Shown: piece after piece, positions 47,003 to 58,612 of the stretch
How positions within the stretch are numbered: the stretch's first letter is position 1
Layout: each line of letters starts with the position of its first letter
Origin: Apium graveolens
Taxonomy: Eukaryota > Streptophyta > Magnoliopsida > Apiales > Apiaceae
Assembly: GCF_009905375.1 (NCBI RefSeq)
Contig: NC_133647.1
Coordinates: forward strand, 136,581,263-136,645,262
Direction of reading: 5' to 3'
Length of the DNA stretch: 64,000 nucleotides
Notes under the pieces: model-generated
What the model saw: only the letters and a program-made list of their open reading frames with translations
The model's database searches: none
Told to the model about the DNA's origin: nothing
Made by a program: the position numbers and the translations under genes

Positions 47003-50000
47003 CTACATTTTGTCTTGAATGAAGTCGATAACATCACAGGGAACCTGGTCTAGCTCCTCTAGAGTGTAAGACTTGCGAGTCTTGGTCGCCCACTAAAAAT
47101 TTGAGTAAACCGAAAAGCGAAATCATAAAAAAAATGCATCTAAAATGCCACATTCAGTCATACAAAAATGAATGTACGGACCTTAGAAGTAAAAGAAATT
47201 TCCCTGTCCTCAATAATTTCCTTCATGTACCTCATGACCACATAACCACATTCAACCCCACCAGGCTGTTTCGGGGATCACTGTTAAGATAAAAAAAACT
47301 GGCTTTACAAACTGATTAAATCAAGATTACTGTCGTACTATAAAAATTATAATATAAATTACTTACTACAAGTCTTGATTTTAGGAGCTTTGTTACCCCT
47401 TCCTGTTTGAGAATTAACTTGTTTTATTGTCCTGCATATTATAATGACACGGTGTCAAGAGTCATATTTCGAATACAAGAAATAAATGAAAACAACCTAA
47501 AAAATAAAAGGAATAATGTCACTCTGATAAAGCTTTTTCTAAATCATCAAAATGAGTTGGATGAGGCAAAGGATTGAGAATGTAAATGTCGCCATCCCAA
47601 ATTACGACCAGAATCCAGTGACAACTGTATTATTATAAATTTACACAAGTCAGATATTTTTAAAAATAGCCTAAAAACCTAAATGAAAATTAAATTAATA
47701 GATTACAATATGCATTTAAAAATACTTACTGATGATTATGTGGCAGGAAGAATATGTGATTTTGATTACCCTCTTTCAACCGACTACCAACATTTGGTTG
47801 AAAATCAGCATTCAAATTAAAGTTGGCGCCAGGATAAAAAAATCCATACAGGACCACATAATCATTCTTGCGAACCCTCTTAATTGTACTATGCAAGTGC
47901 CTATACATATGTGGGAGAAATTAAAATTACTAGCAGACCAGTTGTGCGATAATTCAAACAGAACCTATAACCAGGAAAATAAATTACTTATGCCATATAC
48001 GCAGATATCGCAGCTTGTCCAATCATGCCAAACTCTAACAATGCTTTTAAATTCTCATGCAATATATATATTGTCTTCTCAACTCCAAACACATCGGAAT
48101 CACATGGAATAGGGATCGATTCCCCGTTGGCTTTCATAAATGTCATAGCATGTTTGTACAATACCTTGTATTGGCGTGGCACTTTCTTGTTGACCTTGAC
48201 GTGAGTGAACTCTTGTTGAATTTTATGCACCTCACCCTTGTTCTTTGACTGCGACACATCTCTTTTCTTTTTCCACAAAAAAATGAAAGAATATAAGTAG
48301 ACATTTATTCACCTAATTAACCCCTATTTTTCAACTTTTATACAACTTTAGCAACCAACAAGCACATGTAAATACCACAATTGTCCGTAGGCTGATTAAA
48401 TTTCGAGGCCATGCCAAGTGTGAACCATCGGCTTCACGAACATGTTCAATTTCACCAGGTATAGGCACGGGAACTAAAGAATCTGGTTGGATATGTCCAT
48501 CAACCGACACACGAGCATGTCCAGGCTTCAGGGGCACTCCATGAACCGAAACATTCATTTCATCATCTTCGAAAATAGTACCAAAAGTAACATTATTTTC
48601 GATGCTATCCACCGAAAGCTCACAAATTTGTGGACCCTATAATTGTAAGGAGTAAATTATATAATTACTCTATAATTTGAAGAACCGTATAATTACAATA
48701 ATATTTGTGAAATATACCTATATTTCTTTTGCTTTTGGTTCTCCTTCAACTGGTTGGCAACTTGCTCTCTCCAAAAAATTCGGAGACTGCTGATTAGATC
48801 CTGTAAACAATGACTTGAGCTCAGCCATTTCCCGCCTTGTTCTTACCAACTCCTCTTGTAGCACTCTATCACGGGCCAACAACTCCGCCTTGGTAATTGT
48901 AGGTTTTCTCTCTTTCGGCAGATTAAAGAACATTTTTGGGGTGACGAAACCTCCAACTCCTCGAACCCTGCCTGAATGCTCAGGAGTTCCGAGTACCGTA
49001 GTCAACACATTATCAGTTCCAGATGGTACAAATTCACCCTTCTCCTTCTTTTCGAGTAATTCATCCTAATGCAGATATGAATACACATCAGATCTTAGGG
49101 ACATATTATGAATAATGAAGGAATAAACAGATTTCTCATTATAATCTGTTTTTCTCGATTAAATGCAGTTTTTTCATAATTTTTACTTACAATTCTGGCA
49201 AATACTGCTTCTTTATCTTCATCAAGTTCCTCATCATCTAGCTTTGACTTTCAAGCCTTTTTCCAAAATATTGCCCGATATGGTTTCTCCTCGGGCTTCA
49301 GTTTGCCTTTCTTTATCTGTTTAAGATGAGAAAAAATTAAAAGGTGCTTTATTTGTTGAAGATGAGAAAAAATTATAGCTAGGTTCTTACTTCATCCTCT
49401 TGTAAACCAATGTAACCCTTCCTTGACAAACGATGATGATATTTTCGATTACGCACTCTTTCGCTCTACAGGGTGCGTAGTTTCTGCATCATACAACGAA
49501 TAATTATATCCAAGTAAATATTCTAAATCCAAAAAGGGTACACTGGCAAAGAAAATGCATCCATACCAGCCACTTATCACCTGTCCTCTTCGCGATAAAT
49601 CTCGTCCAAGCTTCTTGACCCACAAACCGATAATTTTTTGGAGGCCTCTTCAGTTTCTTCTTTTTTTCAGCATATGGCATCACGTGTTTAGTTGTTAAAT
49701 CAGTTTTAAACTGTCTCCACTTCTCTCCTGCAGACTTAAGCACCATAGCCTCACTTTCCAGAGCAACTTTAAATGTACCCTATGGAGAATAAAATACACA
49801 AGTTTATAAGGCTTAGATAGTAGTACTAAAAATAAGTTGTGTGTGTCAACTATAATTTAATACCTTAATATCAAGCCATAATTTATCTTTCAATCCCCGA
49901 TCCACATTTGGCCAACTGTCAATGCCGATAGGAATCATAGTTCTTGCCAGGTGCCCTATGTAGGACTGTAAGGTACACCTAGTATCTCCGACAGGAACTC

Positions 50001-50274
50001 CAAACTCATTGTATCTGATTTTAAATCTCTTGCCCTGGGCCTTCCTTACCAATACTTTTTTAAGAGAGGAAACACCTCGTGCAGCTCCCAACCTTCTTTT
50101 CGCAAAATTAGAATTAGTTGTTGTTTCTTGTTCAGACGGTTGCTTTTCAGTTTGAGGTTCACTTGGTGCTTGTCCATCCTGATCACAGTGCTCTTCAACC
50201 TCCTGATCACAATGTTCTTCGACCTCTTTAACTTTTTTAGATTTGCTTTTGTTGGTTCTCTGTTTCTTTGCCAT
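47003..50274 (-). pseudogene. CACTA second gene: transposase-24-like protein with Ulp1-like protease end
   Basis: The start is ATG at 50274 ('MAKKQRTNKSKSKKVKEVEE'). The exon ends at a donor near 49861. Later exons include 'SAGEKWRQFKTDLTTKH' (49746 onward), a coiled-coil 'RDRVLQEELVRTRREMAEL' (about 48880), and further pieces to 47726. The last exons hold a C48-type (Ulp1) triad: His in 'CHWILVVIWDG' (about 47618), then 'YILNPLPH' where Asp is normal (AAT, 47573-47575), and Cys in 'ECGYVVMRYM' (47248-47250). The stop is at 47003-47005. Such proteins accompany TNPD in plant CACTA elements. Exon joins were judged by eye, and at least one stop is present, so it may be dead. Confidence 0.7.
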
Positions 50275-50575
50275 TTTTGTCCTTCACTCTGAATAATAAA
50301 ATAAGAAATAATTAGTCACTGAATAAATGAGACTCTACATGAATTAAAATACATTCAAAATTATATATGCATGAATAAAAATGCATTCAAAATTACAACT
50401 GGAAAATTTCAAAACAAATACAAAAACAAATTACAAAAAAATTATAAAAGAAAAATTACAAAAGAAAAATGCATTAGTCACTATAATTCATTTACTCAAA
50501 AAAATTACAAAGGAAAATTAAATATGCTGATTAAATTATAACAAGCAAAAAGTAGAGAGAGTTAAATTAACAAGA

Positions 50576-53500
50576 TCATTTTTTAACCCAAATTCCCTCA
50601 ACATTAGGCCTAATACTATGCGCAACGTCTTCATTGGTCACATCAGAAGCAGGGATGTTAGAGCAGAAGGGAGGATGTTCCATGATCGTGTCACCCAAAT
50701 CATCGTCGTTATACAACTCTTGATAGTCTCTAGTTGTGGAAGTTAACACGATCGACCAAGTAGGATCAACCAAATCTTTAATGTAAAACACCTGGTTGAC
50801 TTGGTCAATAGAGACATATTTATCCTTCTTATGGCCTTGTCGATTGAAATCCACAAGTGTGAAGCCAAGATCGTCGATCTTTATGCCTTTATCATTCTCT
50901 GCCCATTTACACAAGAAGAGTGGAGCTTTGAACTCATCGTAATCCAACTCTCATACTTCCTAGATTATGCCATAAAAGGTCATATCACTCTCAATGGGGT
51001 TTAAATCTTTCACACTGGACACCTGGACTGCCTTAGCAACCACAGAAACTCCACTGTTTTGAACAACCACGCATCATCTCGGTCTTTCATAAAGTATCAG
51101 ACTTCATTGACTTAAAAACCTTGATAAGTTAAAACAGAAAATGATGGTTTTCCAGCGAGCCATCGTATCGTCTCTGAAACAGCATCGGGATTTCCCTTCA
51201 TTTCACTACTTACCTATACATAATATTATATAATAAAAAAATCCATCAGTTGCAAACTACAACTAACAACTATTTAAGTAGACAATACACAAAACCTACT
51301 TTTTTTTCAAACCAATCGGCAAATAGACGATTGTGCTCTCCCATGAGACAATGAACACTTTTTTTCTTCCCTCGGTAAATTTCATCCAAATACTCCTTGT
51401 GCATTTTGAGAATATGCATAAATATTAGAAATAACCCACAAAAATTACATCTTCAAACAAATAGGACAAGTTAATAAAATAAACGTACACGATATAGGGA
51501 TACATTTCATCATTGTTTTGAAGGACATGCAGATGAGCCTCATCTCGCTCTTTTTCTTCCACGACCTTTATTATCGCGGCAGAGAATGGACCGGATTGCT
51601 TGCCTTGCTCAACTGGAATGCCGGCAGTTGTACAAGTCTGGCTCATAAATTATGTGCAGAATTTTACTGATTCTTCTTTAAGGTAGCTTTCTGCCATACA
51701 ACCTTCAGGATAATATCGGTTTCGTATGTAGCTCTTTAGCACTTTATTGAATCGTTCGAAGGCATACATCCATCTATAAAATACCGGTCCACATAAACGC
51801 ACTTCTAGGACCAAGTGGACAATAAGATGTAACATTACATCAAAAAATGATGAAGGGAATATTTTTTCTAGATCGCATAAGGTTATTATTACATCTGACT
51901 GCAATTTATCGAGTTTCGAGACATCGACAACTTTGCTGCATAAAGCATTAAAAAAGAAGCACAGTCGTATGATTGTGACCCTAACATTTTTCGGGAGAAG
52001 GGATCGAATGGCAACAGGGAGGAGTTGTTGGAGAAGGATATGGCAGTCATGGGACTTAAGCCCGTATATCTTCAAATCAGACATGGATACACAATTTTTT
52101 ATGTTTGATCCATGTCCAAAAGGAAGTTTCATAGACAAGAATGAGTTCAACACTTTCTTTTTTTCAACCTTCGACAAAGTAAAAGGGGAAGGAGGCAGAT
52201 AGGTCTTCTTTTCTCCTACTTGAGGAGCTAAATCATGTCTAACACCCATATCAATCATATCACGACGTGTCGCCTCACTATCTTTTGACTTTCGCATATT
52301 TAATAACGTCCCAAGCAGATTATCACACACATTTTTCTTGATGTGCATAACATCGAGACAGTGGCGAACATGATGATATTTCCAATATTCTAACTCAAAG
52401 AAAACATATTTTTTCTTCCATGGACATTCCACCTTCTTCGACTTCTTCACCTCTTTTCCAAAACAAAAATCAATTCGTTCCTGACGCGCTAACACTTCTT
52501 CTCCGGAAAGGGGTTGACATGTGTTCCCCAACTCTTGTTGTCCGTTAAAGGCCACATTTGCCTCCTATAAGGGTGCTGCCTAGGCAAATAATGACGATGA
52601 CCTTGGAAGCACATCTTTCTACTGTGACTTAAATATTTAGCCACAGTATCGTCACCACAAATTGGACAACTCTTATAACCCTTATTCACGCAGCCTGACA
52701 AGTTTCCATATGCTGGAAAGTCATTTATAGTCCACAATAAAATTGCTTTTAGAGTGAAATATAATTTACTATAGGCGTCATAAATGTTTGGTTCACCTTC
52801 TTCCCAAAATTTTCAGATCATCAATCAACGGTTGTAAATAAACTTCGATGTTATTTCCCGGCTCATGTGGACCAGGAACTAAAACTGACAACATCATGAA
52901 CTTCCTTTTCATGCATAACCACGGAGGAAGATTGTATGTTACCAACACTACTGGCCAGCATGTATATCGATTGACTAACCCATTAGTATGCGGGTTGATA
53001 CCATCCGCTGATAAAGCCAACCTAATATTCCTAGATTCACTACCAAAGGCAGGCCACCGGTAATCGATATTCCTCCAAGAAGGAGAGTCGGCCGGATGTC
53101 GCATCTTGTCATCATTTATTCACTGATTTGCATGCCAAGTCATGAGTTCAGCAGTAGAGGGAGATTTAAATAACTGTTTAAATCTTGGAATTATAGGAAA
53201 ATACCACATGACCTTGGCTGGAACATTGACCCTAAGTTGGCCATTCTTCCGTACTTTCCAACGTGACAGCTTGCAATGAGGACATTGAGAAGCATCAGAA
53301 TGTATGCTCCTATACAGTATACAATCATTGGGACACGAATGAATTTTTATATACACTAGACCTAAATCAGATAAAGTTTTCTTCGCTTCATATGCGTTAG
53401 GAGGCAACACATTATCTTTGGGAAGGATCGAGCCAACTGAAGAGAGCAGCTCAGTAAAGGCAGTGTCGCTAATACCAAACCTAGCTTTCCAGTTGTGCAA

Positions 53501-53947
53501 TTTTAACATTGACTCTAACTTTGTGCACTCGCTGCCCTCAAACAACGGTTGTTCCGCATCAACAACAAACCTCTGAAAATCATATGAATCCTTATCGTAA
53601 TTACCCGAATTAAAAGCCGCTTCACAAACTTCAACAGTTTCTGATGCAACAAATTGCTCTATAGGTTGGTCTGAAGCAGGACGTGTACTACCTGTAGAAG
53701 ACCTAGTACTCCTAGTAGATTTTTCTTCATGCCAAATCCAATCAACATACCCCAAACTAAAATCATGATCATAGATATGTCCCCTTATGATTTTGGTTGA
53801 GAATTTTATAAAATTCACACATCGACCACATGGACAAGGAATTCTTTTAGGATCTTTACAATTTTCTTCAGCGAAAATCAAGAATTCTTCGACGCCAATT
53901 TCAAATTCTAAAGAATCCCTATCTTTCGATATCCACGACTTATCCAT
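50576..53947 (-). pseudogene. CACTA TNPD-type transposase
   Basis: The transposase cuts CACTA ends. The start is ATG at 53947 with the Transpos_assoc domain ('MDKSWISKDRDSLEFEIG', 'CPCGRC'). Next is Transposase_21: 'LALSADGINPH' (about 53010), 'YNLPPWLCMKRKFMML', 'NDFPAYGNLSG' and 'CPICGD'. Then come DUF4218 ('NKVLKSYIRNRYYPEGCMAE', about 51710) and, after introns, DUF4216 ('YVSIDQVNQVFYIKD', about 50820). Damage: in-frame TGA at 53120-53122, a one-base shift near 52800, another near 52550 and a stop near 51647. It is therefore non-autonomous now. Confidence 0.88.
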
Positions 53948-54894
53948 AAATGAAAATGTATGACCAGCAATCTAGCAACCTAACCACCTGATGGTCATTT
54001 CAACATCAAAGCACGAATTAATCAATACAAGTGCACATATTCAAGTGCACATAAACAAAACCAAGAAAGTCAACATTGTTTAACTAGCATAATCAATACA
54101 AGTGCACATATTCAAGCGCGAATTAATAACAAACATGCCCTTAAAAAATTGAAAGATTTTACACAAATGACAACTAGTACATTCATGGCATCTCATCTAT
54201 TAAAAGAGAATGATACACTAAATCTGATACATAAACAACAATCCAAATCAAATAATGTATACATAAATAATGACAGATCGGTTACTGGTGAATCCCTTCC
54301 TATATAATGTATACAAAAAAAGGAAAAAAGCAAACGAATAAGAATTTTTAACCTCCTTCTTGAAGTAAAATGTGCAGGCACTGTCAAATTCCGAGACTTG
54401 ATGAGATAATCTGCAAATGGACAAAATCGAATTTAAAAACATACTATTACTTAAAACTTTAAACGGACAAAAATCGGAAGATATCAACCAGAAAAGAAAA
54501 ATACATGCAAATATCAAACCTAATTGATATATTTAGGCAAACCTAAATATATATACACAAGAACACAAACCTAATTTATGTTAAAAAAATGCAGATTTAT
54601 GTAAATATATATACATGCATATTTAAAACAACTCAAGAAAAAATATAAAATTAGAGTACAAACCTTATTTGGCTCAATGAATCTCAAAACCTGTTCAAAA
54701 AGGGAAAAACCCATTAAAATTTATGAACAAACCCTAATTGAACAAATGTAACCTAATCGAACATACAAACCGAAATGAACAAACATACCTGTTCAGAAAT
54801 TCGGGTTTCTCGTAGATGGATTTTGATTAACTGATGGTGTTCTTCAATTTGGGGTTTAATTAAAACCTGTGTACTTATTATAAACTGATATGGT
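53948..54894. other. 5' flank and leader of the CACTA transposase
   Basis: AT-rich sequence upstream (minus strand) of the transposase ATG, with a repeated 'atcaatacaagtgcacatat' near 54020 and 54090. There is no convincing coding sequence; introns of the leader are possible. Confidence 0.5.
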
Positions 54895-55050
54895 GTGTGT
54901 GTGAGATAGAGAGAGATGGAAGAGAGAGAGGGAGAGAAGCAGAGAGATGGAAGAGAGAGGGAAAGAGAACCAGAGAGAGTGAGCTCAGAGAGAGAGAGCA
55001 GAGAGAGTGAGAGTGAAAGAGAGAGCAGAGAGAGAGTGAGTGAGAGAGAG
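54895..55050. repeat. GA-rich microsatellite in the CACTA promoter side
   Basis: About 155 bp of imperfect 'gaga' with 'gcagagagatggaagagaga' type units. It lies between the transposase leader and the right subterminal repeats. On the coding (minus) strand it is a CT-rich tract, as often found near plant core promoters. Confidence 0.8.
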
Positions 55051-55149
55051 ACAGGAAAAATAATTAGGGGGGAGAAACGGTTTTTTTTTGGTTAAGAGGG
55101 GGAATATTTGGGGAATAAGGGGGAAAGTTTCCGCGTTTTTTTTAATTGT

Positions 55150-55412
55150 TTTTAAGTTAACCATCGACAACGGTTGTAAAATACAATTGATGTCTATAAA
55201 ACAAAGACATCGGTTATATAGAAAACGGATGTCTAACTAACGTTTTTCATTTTTGAAAAATAAGTATAGACATCGGTTATTTTCTGGACCGATGTCTAAA
55301 ACAATAAGTAACATCAGTTTTAAAATAACCGATGTCTAAATGAACTTTAACATCGGTCGTCTGAGAAACTGATGTCTAAGGACCGATGTCTATTGACAGA
55401 ATTCTAGTAGTG
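55150..55412. repeat. Right subterminal repeats and terminus of the CACTA element
   Basis: 'acatcggtt' or its complement occurs at least six times, as on the left side, and the region ends in 'ctagtagtg'. Confidence 0.85.
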
Positions 55413-55642
55413 ACTTTTCTTGATTAACCAAAGAGATATTTTGAGTGTAGCGAGCAGTATTCACAGCTTCAGCCTAAAACTGTGTTGGTAACTTTGATTC
55501 TTCAAGCATTGTCCTTGCAGCTTCAATAAGAGATCTGGTCTTCCTTTCTACTACTCTATTTTGTTGTGGAGTTCTTGCTACAGAAAACTCATGCATAATC
55601 TCATTCTTTTCACAGAATTCTTGAACTCAGTTCCATTATCAC
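55413..55642 (-). pseudogene. Copia-2 integrase core, displaced by the CACTA element
   Basis: The minus strand encodes the integrase catalytic end: 'VARTPQQNRVVERK' (Glu of the D,D,E triad), 'LIEAARTMLEESKLP' and a stop where Trp is usual. The reading frame resumes at 46040 once the CACTA element and one ACT are ignored. At 55643 another LTR begins. Confidence 0.85.
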
Positions 55643-56241
55643 TGTTAGATATATTTGATAATGTCATGGCTAATATGTTTTATGTTTAGATTTCAGATCT
55701 TATTTGAACAGAACAAATCAGTACTTAACTGATCAGTACTTATACTGGAAGTCAGAACTTAAGGGATATCAGTACTTATGTTATCAGGAGATAGATATCA
55801 GAACTTAAGTGCTGAAGGACGATCAGATAAGGACAGTAGCTGATTAAAGTTAAGAAGATCAAGATAAACATAAGAAGAGATATGCATGAAGAAGGAATTC
55901 CGTGAAGAATGGAATACTTGGAATAGAAGATATCTGATTGATATATTTTAGGAAGCAGAATTGTATTCCATATCAATTAGCGATTATCTTGTAACTGTGT
56001 AGTATATAAACACAGACATAGGGTTTACACTATAAGTGTTATTATTATCGAGAATATTATTTATTATAACCCTAGCAGCTCTCGTGATATTTTGTTCATC
56101 ACTGAGAGATAACAGTTCCAGATTGTAACAGAGTTTATTGTTTAAATAAAGTTTGTTTTCTGTTACATAAGTTCTTGAAGTTTGATTTGATTGTAATAAA
56201 CACTGTATTCACCCCCTCTACAGTGAAAGTGTGACCTAACA
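55643..56241 (+). repeat. Copia-3 5' LTR (599 bp)
   Basis: It begins 'tgttagatatatttga' and ends 'gtgacctaaca'. A TATA box (tatataa, 56003-56009) is followed by a transcribed leader. The U3 has repeated 'tcagaactta', 'tcagtactta' and related strings at about 55710-55810. Confidence 0.88.
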
Positions 56242-56243
56242 AG

Positions 56244-56255
56244 TGGTATCAGAGC
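56244..56255 (+). other. Copia-3 primer-binding site
   Basis: 'tggtatcagagc' two bases after the LTR is complementary to the 3' end of initiator Met-tRNA, the usual primer of Ty1-copia elements. Confidence 0.92.
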
Positions 56256-56296
56256 TATCTGTTAACACACATACAGTTAAAGATCCAAACACAATC

Positions 56297-58600
56297 ATGT
56301 CTGACACAGAAACTCCAACTAAGCCTACCAAAACTGAGGAATCATCAAAGACATCAACTCAGAGTCGATATGAGACTATCAGAGTTCCCATATTGAGACC
56401 ATCTGAATATCCCATATGGAAGGTAAGGATGACCATGTTTCTGGAAGCAACAGATCCAGAATACCTTGATAGAATCAAGGAAGGGCCTCACAAACCTACC
56501 AAGCTCGCTGTTGTAGTTGCAGGTGAAGCAGCAATGACCGTACCAAAGGAAAAGAATGATTACACTGCTGAAGATATAGCATCTATTGCTAAGGATGCAA
56601 AGGTACGTCACTTATTGCATAGTGCCATTGATAATGTAATGTCAAACAGGGTAATCAACTGCAAGACTGCTAAGGAGATATGGGATGCACTGGAGACAAG
56701 GTGTCAAGGAACTGAAACAGTTAAGAAGAACAGGAAGACAATACTCACTCAAGAGTATGAACACTTTGACTCTAGGACTAATGAGTCATTGACTGATGTA
56801 TATGATAGATTTGTCAAACTCTTGAATGACTTGTCATTAGTAAATAAGGAGTATGATCTTGAAGATACAAACCTCAAATTCCTGTTAGCTCTTCCTGAAT
56901 GTTGGGATTTGAAGGCAACAACAATAAGAGACAACTACAATCTTGATGAAACAACTCTTGATGAAATCTATGGAATGCTCAAGACTCATGAACTTGAGAT
57001 GGAACAAAGAAGCAAGAGGAAAGGAGGAAAGTCAAGGATAGTTGCTCTCAAGGTTGAAGAGGAATCCCCCAAACCACCTTCCTCAAAGAAAGATAAGGGT
57101 AAAGCTCTTATCATAAAATCTGATACTGAGTCATCAAGTTCTGAGAGTGATGATGACTCAGATTCTGAAAGCTTGCCTGAAACTGATGCTGATGAGGAGA
57201 TGATGAAGCTGTGTGCTCTTATGGTGAAAGGAATCACAAAGATTGCATACAGGAAGTTCAGGAAGGGAAAGAAGTTTTCCAGGAAAGGCATAAGTTCTGA
57301 TAAGAAGAATTTCAGAAGATCTGAAGGAAGAGGAGGAAAGTCTGACAGAGGAGATTACGCTAATGTTAAATGTTATAATTGTGGTGAGAAAGGCCACATA
57401 TCTCCTGATTGCAAGAAGACCAAGAATGACAAAGGCAAAGCTCTTGTCACAAAGCAGAAAAGCTGGACAGACACCTCAGACTCTGAAAGTGAGGAGAACT
57501 ATGCATTGATGGCAAATGCTGATAAATCAAGTTCTGAGAGCAGTTCTGAAGCTGCTGAAACAAAGGTACCTCAGACTACTTATGCTTTTCATACTGATGA
57601 TATTAATGAGTTGAGAAGATATCTTAAAACCATGTTTGTTAGTTATAGAGATCAAACTTTAACATGTGAAAGATTAACTTCTGAAAATCTTGCTTTTAGG
57701 AAAAGAAATGATTTCTTAGAAAAAGAGTTAGTCATGTTTCATCAAACTCAGCAGGATAGAGATGATGCTTTTTATGTTAGGGATGAAGTGCTAAAAATGA
57801 ATGAATCTCTAAAAACTGAGTTAGAAAAGGAGAGAGAGATTATCAGAACTTGGACTAACTCTGGCAAAACAACTCAAAATTTGCTAAGCAGTGGAAACTG
57901 GAAAGAGGGCTTAGGCTATGGAGAAAATAAAAAAGGAACTGTAGAAATTAAGCCTGTTGATAAGCAAAAGCCGAAGTTAAAACCTGTTAAGTTTGTAACT
58001 GAAAAATCCGAAAATGAGAAATCAGAAGTTAAAAAGGAATTAGCTTCTGACAAACTAAAACAGGAAAAGACAGCTGAAGTTAACATAGGCTTAATGACAA
58101 AGAAGCAGCTTAAGCATAAGCTGAAAGATGTTAAGAATGCAAACAAGGTAAAATCACCTAGGAAAAATAGGAATGGAAAGGAAGGTGTGAATAAAAGCAA
58201 TAACTATAAATCTGTTCCTGATGCTCCTAGGAAAGCATGTCATAACTGTGGAAGTTCTAACCATCTGGCTTCTTTTTGCAGGAAGAATAAGAATATTAAC
58301 TCCTTATCTACAAAGTCAGGAGTTAAGAGTCAGTCTGTTAGATACAAACCACAAAATCCTTGTTTTCATTGTGGTAGTTTATGGCATTCCATTTATACTT
58401 GTAAGGAATATCATAGTTTGTACTATGATTATTATCAAATAAAACCTTCTTTAAAGAAAGTTTCTGTTGTTCCTTCTAGTATAAGTTCTGATAAGAAAAC
58501 TGTTAACATAAAATCTGATGTTAAATCCGCTGCAAATGTTAACAAACCTAAAAAGGCCAAAGGATCCAAGCAAGTCTGGGTCCTTAAAACTAATAATTAG
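56297..58600 (+). CDS. Copia-3 gag
   Basis: The frame is open from the primer site; the first ATG, 56297 ('MSDTETPTKPTK'), is the likely start, giving 767 codons. A copia capsid (UBN2) region occupies about residues 30-240 ('KTAKEIWDALETRCQGTETV', 'SLTDVYDRFVKLLNDLSL'). Knuckles are CYNCGEKGHISPDC (57370), CHNCGSSNHLASFC (58240) and CFHCGSLWHSIYTC (58363), all C-X2-C-X4-H-X4-C. Ser/Asp-rich stretches lie around 57125-57200 and 57470-57560. A coiled coil around 57680-57860 ('EKELVMFHQTQQDRDDAFYV') follows. It ends at TAG 58598-58600, twelve bases before pol opens in the same frame. Confidence 0.9.
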   Translation: MSDTETPTKPTKTEESSKTSTQSRYETIRVPILRPSEYPIWKVRMTMFLEATDPEYLDRIKEGPHKPTKLAVVVAGEAAMTVPKEKNDYTAEDIASIAKDAKVRHLLHSAIDNVMSNRVINCKTAKEIWDALETRCQGTETVKKNRKTILTQEYEHFDSRTNESLTDVYDRFVKLLNDLSLVNKEYDLEDTNLKFLLALPECWDLKATTIRDNYNLDETTLDEIYGMLKTHELEMEQRSKRKGGKSRIVALKVEEESPKPPSSKKDKGKALIIKSDTESSSSESDDDSDSESLPETDADEEMMKLCALMVKGITKIAYRKFRKGKKFSRKGISSDKKNFRRSEGRGGKSDRGDYANVKCYNCGEKGHISPDCKKTKNDKGKALVTKQKSWTDTSDSESEENYALMANADKSSSESSSEAAETKVPQTTYAFHTDDINELRRYLKTMFVSYRDQTLTCERLTSENLAFRKRNDFLEKELVMFHQTQQDRDDAFYVRDEVLKMNESLKTELEKEREIIRTWTNSGKTTQNLLSSGNWKEGLGYGENKKGTVEIKPVDKQKPKLKPVKFVTEKSENEKSEVKKELASDKLKQEKTAEVNIGLMTKKQLKHKLKDVKNANKVKSPRKNRNGKEGVNKSNNYKSVPDAPRKACHNCGSSNHLASFCRKNKNINSLSTKSGVKSQSVRYKPQNPCFHCGSLWHSIYTCKEYHSLYYDYYQIKPSLKKVSVVPSSISSDKKTVNIKSDVKSAANVNKPKKAKGSKQVWVLKTNN

Positions 58601-58612
58601 TGGTCTTTTTGA

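Larger units (their letters stand above)
46041..55412 (-). mobile_element. CACTA (En/Spm) transposon, 9.4 kb, TSD ACT
   Basis: Termini are 'cactactaaaaaaag' (46041) and 'attctagtagtg' (ending 55412), inverted CACTA ends flanked by ACT at 46038-46040 and 55413-55415. The flanks together restore a continuous copia integrase, proving insertion into Copia-2. Subterminal regions (46060-46680 and 55150-55400) are packed with 'gacatcggtt' in both orientations. Two genes lie inside, both on the minus strand: a TNPD-type transposase and a second gene with a Ulp1-like end. Both are damaged. Confidence 0.95.

Noticed and set aside
56986..57291. Minus-strand Ser/Phe-rich frame in Copia-3 gag
   Set aside because: Antisense of the Ser/Asp/Lys-rich gag linker; not a gene.
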